Positions 33,052-36,211 of a DNA stretch of 36,211 nt are shown here, piece by piece. The stretch spans positions 1 through 36,211 of the forward strand of contig JASJCB010000135.1 in NCBI GenBank assembly GCA_030066195.1. The letters run 5' to 3'. Made by a program: the position numbers and the translations under genes. How positions within the stretch are numbered: position 1 is the first letter of the stretch; each line of letters begins with the position of its first letter. This DNA comes from Acidobacteriota bacterium (GTDB lineage Bacteria > Acidobacteriota > Holophagae > Acanthopleuribacterales > Acanthopleuribacteraceae). A model generated the notes under the pieces. The model was not told where the DNA came from and searched no databases. It worked only from the letters and a program-made list of their open reading frames with translations.

Positions 33052-33858
33052 ATGTATGTGCTGAGGACTGACAGCGATTCGAGTCGCGAAAAGTGGCTGG
33101 ATCGTATGCTGAAGACCGCAACGCTGACCGTGGGTTTCGGCGCGGGCCTGTTACCGCGTGAACTGGTGGATAGGGGGACGCCCTTGATAGACAGCTTCAC
33201 GACGGCGGTCGAGGCAAAAAGCAAGGCGCTGAGCACCCGCCGCAAGCAGGTAGAAGAGTGCGATCGCGGGCTTTCCAACCTGGAAGACCTGTGTCGGTCT
33301 TTCCGGCGCGTGGTGATCGCCCGGGCCGTGATTCTGGGTCAATCCAAGGAGATCTTCAAGATTTTCGGGATGTCGGTCAACGGCGCCGTTCCCAAGATCC
33401 GCTACAAACGGGACTGGCTGGAAGTTGCACGCAACTTGATCAAGGCGGAGGCCGTGGCCGTGGAAAGGGGTTACCCTCCCATGTCCACGCCTGAAATCAC
33501 CACTGTCGCAACGGCCCTGGCGGCCGCCGAAGCCGCTTGTCAAGGTGTCGATGAAGCCAACCTGGCTCATCAAGAAGCCCTGACCACTTTGAAACTGCAA
33601 CGCGCCGAGGTAGAAGACCTGAAGGCAACGGTTCTGGCCTATTTCCGCTTTGCACTCAGACCCCTGAGCGCCTCGCGACGTCGGGAAATCATGCGCCGTT
33701 ACGGCTACATCTTCAGCGGAGACGTGACCGAAAACGAGGACGAAACCCCGGGCCGGGGAACCCCGCCGGGACAAACGGACGACGAGCCGGCCACGGGGGA
33801 ACAGCCTCGGGGCGAAAACAATGAAACCGGCAATACAACCACCACCCCGCAACCCTGA
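33052..33858 (+). CDS. Hypothetical helical protein with disordered acidic tail
   Basis: A 268-residue protein I do not recognise. Residues ~45-210 are predicted by eye to be long amphipathic helices with coiled-coil character (VEAKSKALSTRRKQVEECDR, then AHQEALTTLKLQRAEVEDLK). Residues 210-225 are Arg-rich (SASRRREIMRRYGY), and the last ~40 are Glu/Pro/Thr/Gly-rich and surely disordered. No signal peptide; a short apolar segment (LTVGFGAGLLP) lies near residue 25 but is too short for a membrane helix. AAGGAG lies 6 nt before the ATG and a strong terminator follows, so it is a self-contained transcription unit. Its role cannot be inferred. Confidence 0.75.
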   Translation: MYVLRTDSDSSREKWLDRMLKTATLTVGFGAGLLPRELVDRGTPLIDSFTTAVEAKSKALSTRRKQVEECDRGLSNLEDLCRSFRRVVIARAVILGQSKEIFKIFGMSVNGAVPKIRYKRDWLEVARNLIKAEAVAVERGYPPMSTPEITTVATALAAAEAACQGVDEANLAHQEALTTLKLQRAEVEDLKATVLAYFRFALRPLSASRRREIMRRYGYIFSGDVTENEDETPGRGTPPGQTDDEPATGEQPRGENNETGNTTTTPQP

Positions 33859-33889
33859 CGGAACAGGGTGAAACAGTTACCCTTCAAGC

Positions 33890-33917
33890 GCCCGGTCTTT
33901 TCGGAGACCGGGCTTTT
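33890..33917 (+). terminator. Intrinsic terminator of the 33052-33858 gene
   Basis: GCCCGGTCT (33890-33898) and AGACCGGGC (33905-33913) form a perfect 9-bp stem with a 6-nt loop, followed by TTTTCT. It lies 31 bp past the stop codon. Confidence 0.85.
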
Positions 33918-33947
33918 CTGCTATTCGCTTCCCCATGACGGCTCCTC

Positions 33948-34292
33948 TTATGGTTCTCCGAGCGCGTCAATAAGCCGTTGGATCAGTTTGCCGACAGTCG
34001 GGTATTCCGGATGGATTTCCAGTCTTTTTTGCAGATGCACCAGAAGGGCAGAGAAGGCCGCCCTATTGCCAGATTCATTTAGCCATGAGGTCAGTTCCAA
34101 ATCTCTCAGCCCGGGAGCGGCCATTTCCTCATGGTTGTAAAGACAGTCTTTGAAAAAAGTATTCATTGTCTTGTCAGCGACTCCGCTTCCCGGGTCGCCG
34201 CTTTCCTGAACGGCAAGCTCCAGCAGACGGCCGATAGCGCCGTCCTTGGCGAGAATGCTTTCCTCGTGCATGATCATGTAGCTATGCGCCAT
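33948..34292 (-). CDS. Small hypothetical protein downstream of the Rhs end
   Basis: The 114-residue product is soluble and mostly helical (FSALLVHLQKRLEIHPEYPT, then VGKLIQRLIDALGEP). I recognise no family. The start is uncertain: ATG 34292 has a GGAG 11 nt upstream, and a GTG four codons earlier overlaps that site. It is the last minus-strand gene after the Rhs 3' end and the immunity-like gene, with ~280 bp of apparently empty DNA between it and the latter. By position it might be a second immunity or orphan protein of the Rhs locus. Confidence 0.6.
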   Translation of the reverse strand: MAHSYMIMHEESILAKDGAIGRLLELAVQESGDPGSGVADKTMNTFFKDCLYNHEEMAAPGLRDLELTSWLNESGNRAAFSALLVHLQKRLEIHPEYPTVGKLIQRLIDALGEP

Positions 34293-34379
34293 CGAACATC
34301 TCACTCCAAGAAATAAATTCTACTGGACATACCATGATCAATCTTAGCACAAGGAGACGGCTCAAAGCGCTGAGAACCC

Positions 34380-34401
34380 GCTAGCCGCCAAGGCGGCTAG
34401 C
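34380..34401. repeat. Perfect 10-bp-arm palindrome
   Basis: GCTAGCCGCC-AA-GGCGGCTAGC (34380-34401) lies in the empty 34293-34580 gap between the two small minus-strand genes. No T-run follows on either strand, although it could still act as a transcript-end stabilising stem. Confidence 0.8.
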
Positions 34402-34580
34402 TTCGGCAAGTCGATTATATCCATAGCGACGGTGGTATTGCACAACCTATAGTTAGGGATACGCTACGATGCCTGTACCTGAACACTTTCGGGAAGCAAG
34501 AAGTAGGTATATTGAGGTCGGTCATCATTACCATACCTTTGACACCTGAGCCGTCCGTTCACCACCGGGCCGAGGAGATT

Positions 34581-35228
34581 TCAACTTTCAAAGAATTGTT
34601 TCTTCCCTTTGTTAGGCAAAATGTCTTCAAAATCACAGGCTGCAACTGCCGGCATCTTGTTACCCCAAAAAAAATTTAAAAGCCTTATTATAAGGTTTTT
34701 AAAACTCCCAAACTCACCGCTCTTATTTAATTCAACCTCCACTAAATACCTATAGAAAAGGAAATCAGAATACCGGCCCTCTGGATCAAACTCATTATTT
34801 ATATTAATATAAATTGTGAAGTTATCTCCTTTTAACTCAGATGGGTCATGAGGGCAAGGCAGAAATCGTGCTATACTTAAAGACAATTCATTCAGCTCGA
34901 TATCCGTGTCCAAATAAATATCGCAACCAAAATTTAATATACGGCTTTTAACAAGCCAATTTCTCATCACAATCCCTCCAGGAGATAAAGGTACAATGCA
35001 GGGATTGGGGTTTTGATCTACTCCATTTTCATCAGGGTTTATTTGAGAAAAATAAAGAATGATATCTTCATGAATAAAACCAGGCAATAACTCCCACACT
35101 TCATCAACATTGCCCTTGTTTACCTTCTCAATTGAAAAATGGAGCAGTTCACTCCGCATTAGATACCCTGTTTCATATGCGATAATTAATTCAGTAATCT
35201 CATCGGAAATTTTTTTACCATAACTCAT
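34581..35228 (-). CDS. AT-rich putative immunity protein of the Rhs locus
   Basis: The 215-residue protein is clearly more AT-rich than the rest of the window, with many AAA/AAT/TTT codons, as is usual for recently acquired immunity genes. It is acidic and soluble, opening with ISDEITELIIAYETGYLMRS and containing NVDEVWELLPGFIHEDIILY, an arrangement seen in small immunity-like proteins. I cannot name a family. It lies ~270 bp downstream of the Rhs gene end on the same strand, the standard place for a cognate immunity gene. The AAGGA site is 12 nt before the ATG. Function is inferred from position, composition and size only. Confidence 0.65.
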   Translation of the reverse strand: MSYGKKISDEITELIIAYETGYLMRSELLHFSIEKVNKGNVDEVWELLPGFIHEDIILYFSQINPDENGVDQNPNPCIVPLSPGGIVMRNWLVKSRILNFGCDIYLDTDIELNELSLSIARFLPCPHDPSELKGDNFTIYININNEFDPEGRYSDFLFYRYLVEVELNKSGEFGSFKNLIIRLLNFFWGNKMPAVAACDFEDILPNKGKKQFFES

Positions 35229-35346
35229 TGTACTTGAATTCCTTTCATCAACTTGATGATTCTATCAGATTCATCCTATGCCTCCAAGTGTAATCTCTCG
35301 TCTGCAGTTGGTTTAAATAACTAGCTATAGATAAGCTAGCTTTCCT

Positions 35347-35372
35347 GCTATTCGCTACCGCTATTCGCTACC
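35347..35372. repeat. 13-bp tandem duplication between Rhs end and immunity-like gene
   Basis: GCTATTCGCTACC occurs at 35347-35359 and 35360-35372. The related string CTGCTATTCGCT recurs at about 33918-33929, just after the terminator of the hypothetical gene. A small CTAGCT/AGCTAG stem (35321-35339) lies next to it. No gene is supported in 35229-35497. Confidence 0.75.
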
Positions 35373-35497
35373 TCCAGAACGGCTCATCGGCCGTCATTAC
35401 CGGCGACGCCGGACCCGTAGGCTCACCTCAGAGTCGGTGATTTGTCTACCAAGGCTTACGTTTGTCTTTCTTAAACCACTCTCGCCGGGATTGAACA

Positions 35498-36211
35498 TTA
35501 TATCCAAAATCTTCCGCCCGCACTTGTCCTCCAGTCCAAGGCCAGGCCGAAGCCGCTGCACGAGAGGTTGCCGCGAAAACCGGTGTCGCCGCTGCTGTCG
35601 GTCATGATGATTTCATCCATGCCGTTGCGTTTCACCTTGATGTCTTTGGCGACGCCCTTGTCATAGGCTCCGAAGCTTGCCGACATATGCGCGGCGCGCA
35701 CCTCGGTCAGGTTGCCGTCGTCGTCATAGGTCATGGCGAAGGTGGGGCCGTTCTTCAGGTCGATCGCCTTCAGCTTGCCGTCCGGATAGTAGCGGTAGGC
35801 GGTGGTATGTCCGTTGGGGTTGGTGGTTTCCGCAAGGCGATTGTTGAGGCGGTCGTGTACGAAAGTCGTGGTGTCGCCGGTCTCCTGGCTGGTGATTTCG
35901 GTTAAATCGTCGTAGAGATAGTCGAACGTGCGCGTTTCCACCAGGTCGGCGGCGCCGTCGGGCAGTTCGCTGCTGTCCGCGCGAGCGATCAGTTGGTGAA
36001 CCTTCCCCTGGGCATACTCATAGTTGTATTGAAGGACGCCGTCGTAGTCGACCGTGGTGACCTGGCCTTTGTTGTCGTGGTTGTAATTGATTTTGAAGAA
36101 GTCGCCCACGGCAAAATAGCTGAGTCGGCCCTTGTTGTCCGACTTGACCATGATGCCGTTTTGCAGGTTCCATTCCTTGCGATCGCCCAGGTTGCCGTCG
36201 GGACCCGCGGA
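35498..36211 (-). CDS. Rhs/YD-repeat protein, C-terminal part (5' end beyond window)
   Basis: The frame is open to the right edge (238 codons visible). It shows YD-type repeats: VDYDGVLQYNYEYAQGKVHQ, TRTFDYLYDDLTEITSQE, GHTTAYRYYPDGKLKAIDL and AMTYDDDGNLTEV. Rhs proteins form a large shell that delivers a C-terminal toxin. Here the protein ends only ~70 residues past the last repeat (GLALDWRTSAGGRFWI), without the DPxGxxxGLNxYxY-type core end or a recognisable toxin domain. It may therefore be truncated by a frameshift or deletion near 35.5 kb. A decayed copy of part of it is at 31803-31970. Confidence 0.85.
   Translation of the reverse strand, partial: SAGPDGNLGDRKEWNLQNGIMVKSDNKGRLSYFAVGDFFKINYNHDNKGQVTTVDYDGVLQYNYEYAQGKVHQLIARADSSELPDGAADLVETRTFDYLYDDLTEITSQETGDTTTFVHDRLNNRLAETTNPNGHTTAYRYYPDGKLKAIDLKNGPTFAMTYDDDGNLTEVRAAHMSASFGAYDKGVAKDIKVKRNGMDEIIMTDSSGDTGFRGNLSCSGFGLALDWRTSAGGRFWI

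Overview
The window looks like a chromosomal segment of a GC-rich, Gram-negative bacterium, most plausibly an Acidobacteriota member. The lineage hints are a VWFA-related protein of the type typical of that phylum (6080-8131), two very large beta-propeller/Y_Y_Y hybrid histidine kinases (2080-5292 and 24635-27991), a TonB-type protein and several exported proteins. The assignment is an inference from gene content; there is no rRNA or other marker here.

Layout. (1) 1-2.2 kb: an AAA-type ATPase with a nuclease-like C-terminus, running off the left edge, then an intergenic repeat that is the left arm of a ~480-bp inverted repeat. (2) 2.1-8.1 kb, minus strand: sensor kinase, glutathione S-transferase-like protein, VWFA-related exported protein. 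(3) 8.3-10.6 kb: a wrecked RND efflux locus (adaptor fused to permease, three nonsense codons, frameshifts, deletions) followed by a ~110-bp direct duplication. (4) 10.6-15.3 kb: nitrilase-family amidase, SRPBCC protein and SelA on the minus strand; a small membrane/zinc-ribbon protein and MnmA on the plus strand. (5) 15.4-19.5 kb, minus strand: a tightly coupled five-gene operon with an exported YceI-like protein, an active FabF-like ketosynthase, a half-length ketosynthase homologue without the active cysteine, a type III polyketide synthase and a conserved protein of unknown function. This is the best candidate for an undescribed biosynthetic system in the window. (6) 19.5-20.0 kb: an intergenic region with phased TTTTCCACA (DnaA-box-like) sites. 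(7) 20.0-24.0 kb: cyclase-family hydrolase, TonB-type protein, free methionine-R-sulfoxide reductase, and a plus-strand M14 (CCP-like) carboxypeptidase.

(8) 24.0-33.0 kb is gene-poor apart from the second propeller kinase, a small protein resembling the C-terminal part of a metallo-beta-lactamase-fold enzyme, and a beta-lactamase-family lipoprotein. Its intergenic DNA is full of debris and repeats: a 42-bp-phased array of TTCCCGGGAA palindromes (28424-28812), a methyltransferase remnant, an Rhs remnant, the right arm of the inverted repeat carrying the last ~43 codons of the 2080-5292 kinase, and a long hairpin with perfect 16-bp outer arms. (9) 33.0-36.2 kb: an unidentified helical protein, two small minus-strand proteins (one markedly AT-rich and immunity-like) and the 3' end of an Rhs/YD-repeat gene running off the right edge.

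Functional themes are sensing and signalling (two paralogous kinases, GAF-type Msr), envelope and lipid chemistry (YceI/KS/type III PKS, TonB, lipoprotein hydrolase), tRNA and selenium biology (MnmA, SelA), and an Rhs-type polymorphic-toxin end with scars of rearrangement. All identifications come from reading motifs by eye; no database search was run.
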